Shown here piece by piece: positions 41,622-49,667 of a DNA stretch of 51,818 nucleotides. Location: assembly GCA_017435485.1 (NCBI GenBank), contig JAFSEY010000007.1:1-51818 (forward strand), written 5' to 3'. The position numbers and the translations under genes are program-made. The stretch's first letter is position 1. Each line of letters starts with the position of its first letter. The DNA is from Bacilli bacterium (lineage in GTDB: Bacteria; Bacillota_I; Bacilli_A; RF39; UBA660). The notes beneath the pieces are model-generated. The model made no database searches. It had not been told where the DNA came from and saw only the letters and a program-made list of their open reading frames with translations.

Positions 41622-42650
41622 ATGAAAAGAAAGTTATTTTTATTAAGTTTAAGTCTATTTTTATTAGCAGGATGTGGTGAAATTCCTAAGCTTAAAAATG
41701 GCGAAGATGCAGTTGTATCATTTAAAGATGGTGGCATTAGCACCAATGAATTATATGAAGAAATTAAAGCAAATTATGGATTAGAAGCATTAGTTACTTT
41801 AATAGATAAATATGTTTTAGAAAAAGAATTTGCTGATTACACAGAAGAAGCTAAAGAACAAGCTACTTCAACAATTGATGCCATGAAAGAAAGCTATGGT
41901 GGCGAAGAAGGATTATTAGAAGCTATTAGAACGTATACTTCTTATCCAACAATTGAAGCTTATAAAGATGTTGTTTATTTAAGTTATTTACAAGAAAAAG
42001 CTATTAACGAATACGCTAAAACACTTGTAACAGATAAGGAAATCGAAAAATATTACAAAAATAATGTATACGGAGATGTATCAGTAAATCATATTTTAAT
42101 TACAGCTGATATCAAAAGCGATGCAACTGATGAAGATAAGAAAAAGGCACAAGATGCTGCCAAAGCTAAAGTTGAAGATATTATTAAATCTTTAAATGAT
42201 GCTAAATCTAATAAAAAAGATGTTTTAGCAACTTTTAAAAAATTAGCTAAAGAAAAATCAGAAGATGATGACACTAAAGAAAAAGGCGGAGAACTTGGTT
42301 ATATTAATTACAACACTTTAGGAAGCGCTTACGATGAATTAGTTAAAGCTGCACTAGATCTTAAAAATGGTGAATTTTCTACTAAAGTTATTACTACTGA
42401 ATTAGGATACCATGTAATTTATCGCGTTGATCAAAAAGCAAAAGCTAAATTAGACGAAGTTAAAAATGACGTTAAAGACACTTTAGCTCAAGAAAAAATA
42501 TCATCAGATGCTGCAGTAAGCGTTGACGCATTACAACATTATCGTAAAAAATACGATATGCAAATTAATGATACAGACCTTAAAACACAATATACAAACT
42601 ACATTCAAAACTTAATAGCTCAAACAATGACAAAAAACGATTCAGAATAA
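41622..42650 (+). CDS. prsA: PrsA-like foldase lipoprotein (parvulin peptidyl-prolyl isomerase)
   Basis: A lipoprotein that folds secreted proteins outside the membrane. The signal peptide ends in the lipobox Leu-Leu-Ala-Gly-Cys (about residue 18). The parvulin domain lies at about residues 150-260, starting Ser-Val-Asn-His-Ile-Leu-Ile and including Gly-Gly-Glu-Leu-Gly-Tyr and Leu-Gly-Tyr-His-Val-Ile-Tyr. ATG 41622 has GGGAGG; the frame is open upstream without a site. About 342 residues, slightly longer than Bacillus PrsA. It stands alone. Confidence 0.92.
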   Translation: MKRKLFLLSLSLFLLAGCGEIPKLKNGEDAVVSFKDGGISTNELYEEIKANYGLEALVTLIDKYVLEKEFADYTEEAKEQATSTIDAMKESYGGEEGLLEAIRTYTSYPTIEAYKDVVYLSYLQEKAINEYAKTLVTDKEIEKYYKNNVYGDVSVNHILITADIKSDATDEDKKKAQDAAKAKVEDIIKSLNDAKSNKKDVLATFKKLAKEKSEDDDTKEKGGELGYINYNTLGSAYDELVKAALDLKNGEFSTKVITTELGYHVIYRVDQKAKAKLDEVKNDVKDTLAQEKISSDAAVSVDALQHYRKKYDMQINDTDLKTQYTNYIQNLIAQTMTKNDSE

Positions 42651-42663
42651 TGAATCGTTTTTT
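42632..42663. terminator. Terminator between prsA and recX
   Basis: AAAAAACGATTC and GAATCGTTTTTT form a symmetric 12-bp stem with an 8-base loop; it works on both strands. Confidence 0.9.
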
Positions 42664-42674
42664 ATTTATAAATA

Positions 42675-43421
42675 TTAATCAATAAAATTTCCAAACCCCT
42701 TAGCTTTTAAACGCATCTTTATTTCATAGTTTAGCCTATCGCCTTCGTATTTTTTTGAAAGCTTATTATAAAGCTTATCGAATTCTTTTTTATAAACTTC
42801 ATTACTTATATTTATACTAATTGTACCCAAATAACTTAAGACAATATCCCTTCCAAATCCTTTTGTAACCAAATCATTAACTATTTTTTGTTTTAATGAA
42901 ATAGCACTTAATTTCTTATTATTCTTAATCATTTTATCAGCATAATTTTTTACTTTTTCATACCATACAGTTTCATTAATTTCTTCTATATTTTTTGTAA
43001 CAATACCATTATCAAAACCTAAAGAAACTAAATCCTTTTTAATTTTATCAGGTCCTACTAATCTCAAATTAATCGAATCATTTATATAAGCTGTTATATA
43101 TGCCTTATCATTTAAATAGCCATCTTGTCGAAGCTTTAAAATTACTTTAGCTATTTCTTTATTAGCATACCTATTATTAAACTTTTGATATATTTCCTTT
43201 TCTGAACGCATCTTGGTTTTTAAAAACTTAATTGCTTCATGGTACAACTCATAAAAAGTATTTTGGGCTATTATCTCGCTCAAATAAGACTGCTCAATTT
43301 CTTTTTTTATAAGTAAATTTTCTTTTAAAATAAGTTCATCATATACTTTAACTTTATCTGAGTTATCCAGCGTAATTTCATATAAATTACTTTTTATCTT
43401 TTTATAACTTAATATTTTCAT
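42675..43421 (-). CDS. recX: Regulatory protein RecX
   Basis: A 248-residue RecX, which modulates RecA filaments. Three helical repeats are visible: Ala-Ile-Lys-Phe-Leu-Lys-Thr-Lys-Met-Arg-Ser-Glu-Lys-Glu-Ile, then Leu-Asn-Asp-Lys-Ala-Tyr-Ile, then a Leu-Lys-Gln-Lys-Ile-Val-Asn-Asp-Leu segment; Gly-Pro-Asp-Lys-Ile is typical of the family. It has its own promoter containing a LexA-like palindrome, consistent with induction during DNA damage. Confidence 0.9.
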   Translation of the reverse strand: MKILSYKKIKSNLYEITLDNSDKVKVYDELILKENLLIKKEIEQSYLSEIIAQNTFYELYHEAIKFLKTKMRSEKEIYQKFNNRYANKEIAKVILKLRQDGYLNDKAYITAYINDSINLRLVGPDKIKKDLVSLGFDNGIVTKNIEEINETVWYEKVKNYADKMIKNNKKLSAISLKQKIVNDLVTKGFGRDIVLSYLGTISINISNEVYKKEFDKLYNKLSKKYEGDRLNYEIKMRLKAKGFGNFID

Positions 43422-43445
43422 TAGTTCTCCTTATTTACACAAATA

Positions 43446-43473
43446 ATTATATCACCAAACGTACGTTTGTCAA
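43446..43473 (-). promoter_or_regulatory. recX promoter with LexA-like palindrome
   Basis: TTGACA, 16 bases, TATAAT on the minus strand. The spacer holds the perfect palindrome CAAACGTACGTTTG (43456-43469), which overlaps the -35 box. Gram-positive LexA boxes read CGAAC-N4-GTTCG; here the AAC-N4-GTT core is kept and the outer bases differ. Confidence 0.6.
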
Positions 43474-43486
43474 CTAAATGAAAGAA

Positions 43487-43515
43487 AAAGTTAATGTATT
43501 TTTAACATTAACTTA
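43487..43515 (-). terminator. Terminator after nrnA
   Basis: On the minus strand AAGTTAATGT, 7-base loop, ACATTAACTT, then TTTC. It overlaps the nrnA stop. Confidence 0.8.
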
Positions 43516-44482
43516 TAATTCTTCATTATATTTTTTACAAAGCGCATCTAAATCATGAACTAATTCATCCATCTCCGAAAGAGAATTCAAACGACATCCA
43601 CAAGCAAATTTATGACCACCGCCATTATGTCTCGATGCCACTTCATTTATAACTGGCCCCCTACTTCGAATACTTACTTTATATTGATTTGATTTTTCAT
43701 CATAAGTAACAAATAACCAAACAATCATTTCTTTAATAAAATTAAAATTATTAATAATATTAGAAGCAGTAGCTACATCTACATTATAATCTTTAAAAAC
43801 ATCTAATGGGATATGTAAATATCCTAATTTGTTATCAGTTATATTTATATTATTTGTTAAATAAGCTTGAAATTTAATTTCGCTTATCGGTCTTAAATAT
43901 AACTCTTGATATAACTCTGTAAAATCTATTCCGCTAGCAATAATTAAATCATGAACAATTTGAAAAGTTTCAACAGTCGTATTTTTATGAACAAACCTTT
44001 CACTATCCGAAACTATTCCCAAAAATAAATTACTAGCAATTTTTTCATTTAAAGCTAACTTAGTATTTAATATAAGTTCACACACCATCTGACTCGCACT
44101 AGAAGCTTCAGTGTCAGTATAATCAACATTTCCAACTATATCTTCAGCTGGATGATGATCAATTTTAATAAGTTCTTTATATTTTAAGCCATCAATTCCA
44201 TCAACTCTTTTACGATTAGGAACATCCACTACAATTAATAAAGGATTAGTTAATTTATCATATTCAACATGATCCAATAAACCATATGATTTAAATCTTG
44301 CTACTCCCATTCCTACACAATAAACTTTTTTACCTGGAAATGTCAGTAGAATTGATTCTTTCAAGGCCATCTGGCTAGCAACCGCATCAGGGTCAGGTCC
44401 GATATGTCTAGCAATAACTATTTCATCATATTCTTTTATTTTCTTATATATTTTTTTTAAAATCGGCTTTTTGATAAAGCAT
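43513..44482 (-). CDS. nrnA: DHH-family nanoRNase / pAp phosphatase, frameshifted near its start
   Basis: NrnA degrades very short RNAs and dephosphorylates pAp. The C-terminal DHHA1 part is intact (His-Asn-Gly-Gly-Gly-His-Lys-Phe-Ala-Cys-Gly), as are Lys-Ile-Asp-His-His-Pro and Ser-Asp-Ser-Glu-Arg. The first catalytic motif, Arg-His-Ile-Gly-Pro-Asp-Pro-Asp-Ala, lies upstream of the first in-frame ATG (44370) and has no start codon in its own frame. The ATG at 44482 with AGGAAG is in another frame; one base too many in an A8 tract (44451-44458) separates them. With A7 the protein would be about 323 residues, the normal length. This is a sequencing error, a mutation, or slippage. It follows ackA. 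Confidence 0.85.
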
Positions 44483-44496
44483 CAACTTCTTCCTAT

Positions 44497-45675
44497 TTAT
44501 TTTACTAATTCATAAGTATCGCTAGCTATTAATAATTCTTCATTTGTTGGGATAACATATACTGGTATTTTAGAATCATCAGTTGTAATTAATCTAAATT
44601 CTCCTCTAAAATCATTTTTAGTTTTATCTATTTTAACACCCAAACTTTGGATTCTATCTAAAATTAATGAACGCATAATCTTACCATTTTCTCCTAAACC
44701 AGCTGTTAAAATAATTACATCAGCACCATTTAATAAATTATTATACATAGCAATATAATTAGCAACTTTTTGTGCATACATATCTTGGGCTAAAATACAT
44801 TTTGGATCTCCTTCAGCAGCTCCTTTTTCTACATCGCGATTATCACTACTTATACCAGATACTGCAAGTAAACCACTTTTCTTATTTAAATCGGTTAAAA
44901 TTTCATCAATATCCTTACCTGTCTTTTTCATTACATAAGGAATCATACTAACGTCGATATCTCCACATCTTGTACCCATCATAACACCCGCAAGTGGTGT
45001 AAATCCCATAGATGTATCTAATACTTTTCCGTTATCGATAGCTGTAACACTAGCTCCATTACCAATGTGACAAGTAATTGCTTTCAAATCTTGTTTGGCT
45101 AAGTAATTACAGATTTCTCCATATACAAAACGATGACTAGTTCCATGAGCACCATATTTTCTTACCGCATATTTTTCGTACCATTCCCTAGGAACTGGAT
45201 ATAGATAACTTATTTCATCCATTGATTGATGAAAAGCTGTATCAAATACCGCTACCATAGGTACATTTGGTAAATATTCTTTAAACGCATTAATTCCTAC
45301 AATATGAGCCGGATTATGTAAAGGTGCTAACTCACTTAATTCATCAATATCAGCAACAACTTTATCAGTTATAATTACTGATTCATTATAACGGTCTGCT
45401 CCTTGAACAACGCGATGACCAATTCCATCTATTTCATCTAAAGATGTAATAATTTTATTATTTATTAATTCTTCAACTAATAACTTAACTGCTTCTTTAT
45501 GATCTTTTAAATCGTAATCACGTCTTGTTTTTTCTCCATTCATTTTAATAGTATAAAAACTATTACCTATTCCTATTTTTTCAAAATAACCATTTATTAA
45601 TTCTTTTTTTTCTGGAAACTCAAATAACGTAAATTTTAATGATGAACTTCCAGCATTTACTGATAATATCTTCAT
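44497..45675 (-). CDS. ackA: Acetate kinase
   Basis: This enzyme makes ATP and acetate from acetyl phosphate. The 392 residues begin Asn-Ala-Gly-Ser-Ser-Ser-Leu-Lys-Phe. They have His-Arg-Val-Val-Gln-Gly, Val-Phe-Asp-Thr-Ala-Phe-His, Tyr-Gly-Ala-His-Gly-Thr-Ser-His and His-Ile-Gly-Asn-Gly-Ala-Ser, all the nucleotide and acetate site motifs. It is 14 bases upstream of nrnA. No pta is adjacent. It suggests a fermentative metabolism. Confidence 0.97.
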   Translation of the reverse strand: MKILSVNAGSSSLKFTLFEFPEKKELINGYFEKIGIGNSFYTIKMNGEKTRRDYDLKDHKEAVKLLVEELINNKIITSLDEIDGIGHRVVQGADRYNESVIITDKVVADIDELSELAPLHNPAHIVGINAFKEYLPNVPMVAVFDTAFHQSMDEISYLYPVPREWYEKYAVRKYGAHGTSHRFVYGEICNYLAKQDLKAITCHIGNGASVTAIDNGKVLDTSMGFTPLAGVMMGTRCGDIDVSMIPYVMKKTGKDIDEILTDLNKKSGLLAVSGISSDNRDVEKGAAEGDPKCILAQDMYAQKVANYIAMYNNLLNGADVIILTAGLGENGKIMRSLILDRIQSLGVKIDKTKNDFRGEFRLITTDDSKIPVYVIPTNEELLIASDTYELVK

Positions 45676-45737
45676 TTTTCCACCTCTACCTAATTATACC
45701 TAAAAATACCAATTTTTACTATATTTTTTTTAATAAG

Positions 45738-45758
45738 AAAAAAAGCAAGATATCTTGC
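45738..45758 (-). terminator. Terminator after the small basic protein gene
   Basis: On the minus strand GCAAG, ATAT, CTTGC, then T7. Confidence 0.8.
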
Positions 45759-45767
45759 ATAAAATAT

Positions 45768-45956
45768 TTATTTTTTTACTGGCTTTTTAGCTGCCTTTGT
45801 TTGACAGGTTTTACTGTAAATTTGACAATCATCTACCATACTTTTTTTATTTATTAAATAATTATATCCAAAAGGATTAAAATCTTCAAAAATTCGTTTT
45901 TCCCTTTTATTATTACTATCTATATTAAACCCTCTATAATAATTATTATTTACCAT
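45768..45956 (-). CDS. Small basic protein of unknown function
   Basis: A 62-residue protein, hydrophilic, rich in Asn, Tyr and Lys, with three cysteine-related positions (Asp-Asp-Cys, Lys-Thr-Cys) and a Lys/Ala-rich tail (Lys-Ala-Ala-Lys-Lys-Pro-Val-Lys-Lys). GGTGAAG lies before ATG and a terminator follows, which supports a real gene. I do not recognise it; a nucleic-acid-binding or spore-associated role is possible but not shown. Confidence 0.55.
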   Translation of the reverse strand: MVNNNYYRGFNIDSNNKREKRIFEDFNPFGYNYLINKKSMVDDCQIYSKTCQTKAAKKPVKK

Positions 45957-46006
45957 AAATCTTCACCATTATTATTTTGAGTTAAATAGCTAGTTTTTAT
46001 TCTTAG

Positions 46007-47191
46007 TTATAACAAATCTGCGTATTTATTTTCATTTTTACAAGTAACTTTAATTACTTCGTGTTCTTTAATACATTTATTAATTAATGATTCATAGTCA
46101 AAAATCTTTTCATATTCTTCACATAAATGACTCTCAGGATTTATTACCGGATGTTTTGGTACAAATATCGTACAGCAATCTTCAAAAGGTAAAATACTTG
46201 TTTCATATGTATTTATATCTTTAGCTATTTTAATTATTTCATTTTTATCAAAACACGCTACCGGTCTTATTACTGGCATTTTAATTACCTCATTGATAGC
46301 TTTCATACTAGTTAGAGTTTGACTTGCAACTTGTCCAATCGATTCACCATTTACCAAAATATGCATTTTATTTCGGTAAGCTATTTTTTCACTTATTCGA
46401 TACATCATTCTTCTCATAATCGTAATTAAATATTCATGGGGGACTTTCTTATAAATAGTTTCTTGAATCTCTGTAAAATTGATAATATGAACCTTAATAT
46501 CTAAATTATATTCTGCTAATGATTTAGCTAAACTTAAGACTTTATTTTTAGCATCATCTGAAGTATGAGGAGGACTTTCAAAGTAAACGGCTTCTAGTTT
46601 AACCCCTCTTTTAATAGCTAAATAACCAGCTACCGGAGAATCAATTCCTCCACTAAGCATTAATAATCCTTTTCCTAAAGTTCCAACAGGGTACCCACCA
46701 AGTCCTTTAATCTTTTCAAAATAAACTAATACTTCATTATTTCTAATTTCAATATTGATTAATACTTCTGGATTATTGACATCTACTTTAATATTCCCTT
46801 TATTTTTTAAGATACATGCTCCTACACTTTTACTAATTTGCATACTATCTAAAGGATAATTTTTATCACTTCTTTTGGTTTCAACTTTAAATGTTTCAAA
46901 CTCTTTTTCTTTAACTAAAGTTAAAACATTATTACAAACTATTTCAAAATTCTTTTCTTTAAAAGTATATCCAACCGCAAAAGCATGAATTCCAAAAATA
47001 TTTTTAAGTTTTAAAACACATTTTTCAATATCGTTTGAACGAATAAACATTCTTCCTTTATCATATACCAAATCATAATCATATCCATCTAAAGCAGTAC
47101 TAATATTATTTCTCAACATTTTTATAAAGAAATTTATATTATCTTTTTTTGTAGTTAATTCCCCATATTTTATTATTATAACTTTTTCCAT
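46007..47191 (-). CDS. thiI: tRNA 4-thiouridine synthetase ThiI
   Basis: ThiI adenylates uridine-8 of tRNA and replaces its oxygen with sulfur; it also serves thiamine synthesis in some species. The 394 residues carry the ferredoxin-like and THUMP domains (about 1-165) and the PP-loop ATPase with Leu-Ser-Gly-Gly-Ile-Asp-Ser-Pro-Val-Ala (about 180). The Glu-Asp-Cys-Cys-Thr-Ile segment holds a conserved cysteine. There is no rhodanese domain, as in Bacillus. ATG 47191 has AGGTGG and overlaps nothing; it starts eight bases after the nifS-like gene. Confidence 0.95.
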   Translation of the reverse strand: MEKVIIIKYGELTTKKDNINFFIKMLRNNISTALDGYDYDLVYDKGRMFIRSNDIEKCVLKLKNIFGIHAFAVGYTFKEKNFEIVCNNVLTLVKEKEFETFKVETKRSDKNYPLDSMQISKSVGACILKNKGNIKVDVNNPEVLINIEIRNNEVLVYFEKIKGLGGYPVGTLGKGLLMLSGGIDSPVAGYLAIKRGVKLEAVYFESPPHTSDDAKNKVLSLAKSLAEYNLDIKVHIINFTEIQETIYKKVPHEYLITIMRRMMYRISEKIAYRNKMHILVNGESIGQVASQTLTSMKAINEVIKMPVIRPVACFDKNEIIKIAKDINTYETSILPFEDCCTIFVPKHPVINPESHLCEEYEKIFDYESLINKCIKEHEVIKVTCKNENKYADLL

Positions 47192-47198
47192 AACCCAC

Positions 47199-48296
47199 CT
47201 ACTTTCCATATTGCTCATACGCTTTTATAAACTGAGCAATAAATTCTTTTATTTCATCAGTCGTCGTCTTATAAGATAAACTTATTCTAATTGTACTAGA
47301 AGCTCTTTTCTTGTCTTGATAAACTGCCATCACCGTTGTATTTAAACCATCCTCATATCCAACAAAAATATCTTTTTCGCTTAAATATTTTTCAATCAAA
47401 CCAGCACTATTATTTGGCAGTGATAAACTTAAAATGTGAGCAATTGAATATTTTGTTTTATTTATATAAATATCTTCATAACTTTCTAATGAGTTCACTA
47501 TTTTTTCATTTAATCGACTAATAAAATGTTCTTTTTTTTCTAAATCATTTAAAGCAGTTTTTAATGCTGTTGCAAAAGCCAACACTAAAGGAATAGATAC
47601 TTGATAAACATTTAAATCCTTAGTTCCATACATTAAAGGAGCAATATTTACAATATCATTACAATAAAGAAATCCTATCGATTTAGGCCCAAATATTTTA
47701 TGAGATGAAACACTTGCTAAATCAACATCATGAAAATTTATTCCAATTTTACCTATACCTTGTGAAACATCGGAATGAAGTAAAACATTAGGATTCTCTT
47801 TTTTAATTATTTGTCTAATCATTTTAAGTGGTTGGCGTATGCCCATTGCATTGTTTACAGCACTTATACTTACTAAAATAGTATCTTCTTTTACTAAACG
47901 TTTTAAATCTTCAAAATCAACTAAACCTTCTTTATCATTTTCAACATAGCTTATTTCAAAACCAATTGACGATAAATAATCACATATTTGATACATACTA
48001 GCATCTTCTAATTTAGAAACAATGATATGTTTCCCCTTTTTATGATTAGCCATTGCTACTCCAATCAAAGCCAAATTATTAGCTTCAGTAGCTCCTGATG
48101 TAAAAGTTATTTCACTTTCCATTATATTAAATAAATCCGCAATTTCTTTAGTAGACTGTTTTAACGAATTTAATGCTTTTATCCCTAATTTATTACTTGC
48201 ACTATAGTCACCTATATATTCTTTACTAGCTTTAGTATAAGTATCTAAAGCTTCAAAAGATATCGGACAAGTTTTACTATAGTCTAAATATACCAC
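47199..48296 (-). CDS. NifS/IscS-like aminotransferase fold protein without the catalytic cysteine
   Basis: A PLP-fold protein of about 366 residues in the nifZ position upstream of thiI. Pyridoxal site residues are present: His-Ser-Asp-Val-Ser-Gln and Ser-Ser-His-Lys-Ile-Phe-Gly-Pro-Lys with the Schiff-base Lys. The active-site loop near residue 325, normally Ser-x-Gly-Ser-Ala-Cys, reads Gly-Tyr-Glu-Asp-Gly-Leu-Asn-Thr-Thr with no cysteine, and the protein's three cysteines lie elsewhere. The His of the usual Glu-His-x-Ser motif is Asp. GTG 48296 has AGGTG six bases upstream. It may bind PLP, but persulfide formation by the normal route looks impossible. Confidence 0.85.
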   Translation of the reverse strand: MVYLDYSKTCPISFEALDTYTKASKEYIGDYSASNKLGIKALNSLKQSTKEIADLFNIMESEITFTSGATEANNLALIGVAMANHKKGKHIIVSKLEDASMYQICDYLSSIGFEISYVENDKEGLVDFEDLKRLVKEDTILVSISAVNNAMGIRQPLKMIRQIIKKENPNVLLHSDVSQGIGKIGINFHDVDLASVSSHKIFGPKSIGFLYCNDIVNIAPLMYGTKDLNVYQVSIPLVLAFATALKTALNDLEKKEHFISRLNEKIVNSLESYEDIYINKTKYSIAHILSLSLPNNSAGLIEKYLSEKDIFVGYEDGLNTTVMAVYQDKKRASSTIRISLSYKTTTDEIKEFIAQFIKAYEQYGK

Positions 48297-48320
48297 ATTA
48301 ATCACCTATATCCATTATAC

Positions 48321-48342
48321 AAAAAAAAGACCTAAAGGTCTA
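48321..48342 (-). terminator. Terminator after the radical SAM gene
   Basis: On the minus strand AGACC, TTTA, GGTCT, then T7. Confidence 0.85.
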
Positions 48343-48361
48343 TTCTTTAATTTAAAATTAT

Positions 48362-49588
48362 CTACTTTATTATATCACCAGGATTATATTTTCTTATTAA
48401 TTTTTTAGCACTAACATTTCTTATAGCACCATTTTTTAAAAGCAGACTATAAACATCTAAATCATCGTGATAACATGCAACTACTTTTTCAGCATTTTCT
48501 AATTCAAGATCAATCATATCTCTAATATTTTCTATTTTATTATCCATATATTTTTTTGAACACCTTATATAATCATTTGAATGTTGGGGTAAATCTGCAG
48601 ATGGTATACAGAATGAATTTATATACGAGTGAACAAAACGCGGATAAACTTCTAATTCTTCTATTAAATTTAATGTTGCTTTGATATCATCTTTAGTTTC
48701 CGTTGGAAACCCCGCAATAAACTCAGTATCAATTTGGATATCAGGCCTTTCTTTTTTTATTGTTTTTATAACTTTAATTAAATCTTCTAACGAAATTGGG
48801 CGATTCATCATCTCGTAAAGTCTTGGACTACCAGTTTCAAGGGATGTAAATATTGTTTTAATCTTTGGATTAGAAATTATTTCATTTATAAGTTCAGGAT
48901 ACCAATTAATTAAAGCTCCAACCTGTATAAATTTGAGTGAATTTATCTGAGAAAATAAATTTATCGCTTCATGAGCTTTTCGTTCTTTATATAAATCAAC
49001 GCCATATAAGCTTAAATTAGAACTTATTAAAGTACCATAATATATAGGAAAATCACTTTCATTTAACATATCAACTAAATATTTTACAGCTTCTTTTCTT
49101 ACACTTTTTAAGTCAAAGTTCATATAATTTTTCTTGCAAAAACTACAATTATTTAAACACCCTTGAACAACAGAAACCAAAAGTTCACCACCTTGGACAT
49201 GAATAGGAATCTCAAAATCAAATTCATTTGTATTTTTATACTCAACTAAACTAGAAATACATTGAGCTAAATTATCTGGATGTACTATAGTTGTTTTATC
49301 TAAAAGTTTTTGTTGTTCTTCTGTCAGCTTAAAATTAACTCCCTTGGCTAAACATCCACTTACAATAACTTTGGCATTAGATTTCTTATATTCTTCTACT
49401 GCTTCCAAATAATTCATAATTTCTAAAAAAGACTTATATGATCCAATACAGGAATCAACAACAATTATATAATCAGCAAGATCTACATATTCAGTAATTT
49501 CATGCTTTGCTGCTTCTATAATATTTTTTATTAAACCCTTTTCAAAATGAACATCACAAGCATGAGTTCCTTCAATATAAAACGTCAT
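48362..49588 (-). CDS. Divergent methylthiotransferase-like radical SAM protein
   Basis: The protein of about 408 residues follows the MiaB/MtaB layout. The N-terminal MTTase domain has three cysteines (Thr-His-Ala-Cys, Val-Asp-Ser-Cys, Ser-Gly-Cys-Leu-Ala) that would hold a second 4Fe-4S cluster. The radical SAM domain has Gly-Cys-Leu-Asn-Asn-Cys-Ser-Phe-Cys and the usual Glu-Thr-Gly-Ser and Asp-x-Ile-x-Gly-Phe-Pro-Thr-Glu motifs. The C-terminus is short and shows no clear TRAM domain. Family members add methylthio groups to tRNA bases or to ribosomal protein S12. GGGGGA precedes ATG 49588. It stands alone with its own terminator next to the thiI genes; the target is unknown. Confidence 0.8.
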   Translation of the reverse strand: MTFYIEGTHACDVHFEKGLIKNIIEAAKHEITEYVDLADYIIVVDSCIGSYKSFLEIMNYLEAVEEYKKSNAKVIVSGCLAKGVNFKLTEEQQKLLDKTTIVHPDNLAQCISSLVEYKNTNEFDFEIPIHVQGGELLVSVVQGCLNNCSFCKKNYMNFDLKSVRKEAVKYLVDMLNESDFPIYYGTLISSNLSLYGVDLYKERKAHEAINLFSQINSLKFIQVGALINWYPELINEIISNPKIKTIFTSLETGSPRLYEMMNRPISLEDLIKVIKTIKKERPDIQIDTEFIAGFPTETKDDIKATLNLIEELEVYPRFVHSYINSFCIPSADLPQHSNDYIRCSKKYMDNKIENIRDMIDLELENAEKVVACYHDDLDVYSLLLKNGAIRNVSAKKLIRKYNPGDIIK

Positions 49589-49630
49589 AAAATCCCCCAC
49601 TAACGCAGAGTATAGTATCACACTCGCAAA

Positions 49631-49655
49631 TAAAAAGCAAACATTCCTAGTTTGC
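49631..49655 (-). terminator. Terminator after the 49.7-kb unknown gene
   Basis: On the minus strand GCAAAC, 7-base loop, GTTTGC, then TTTTTATTTG. Confidence 0.8.
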
Positions 49656-49667
49656 CATTTTAATTTA

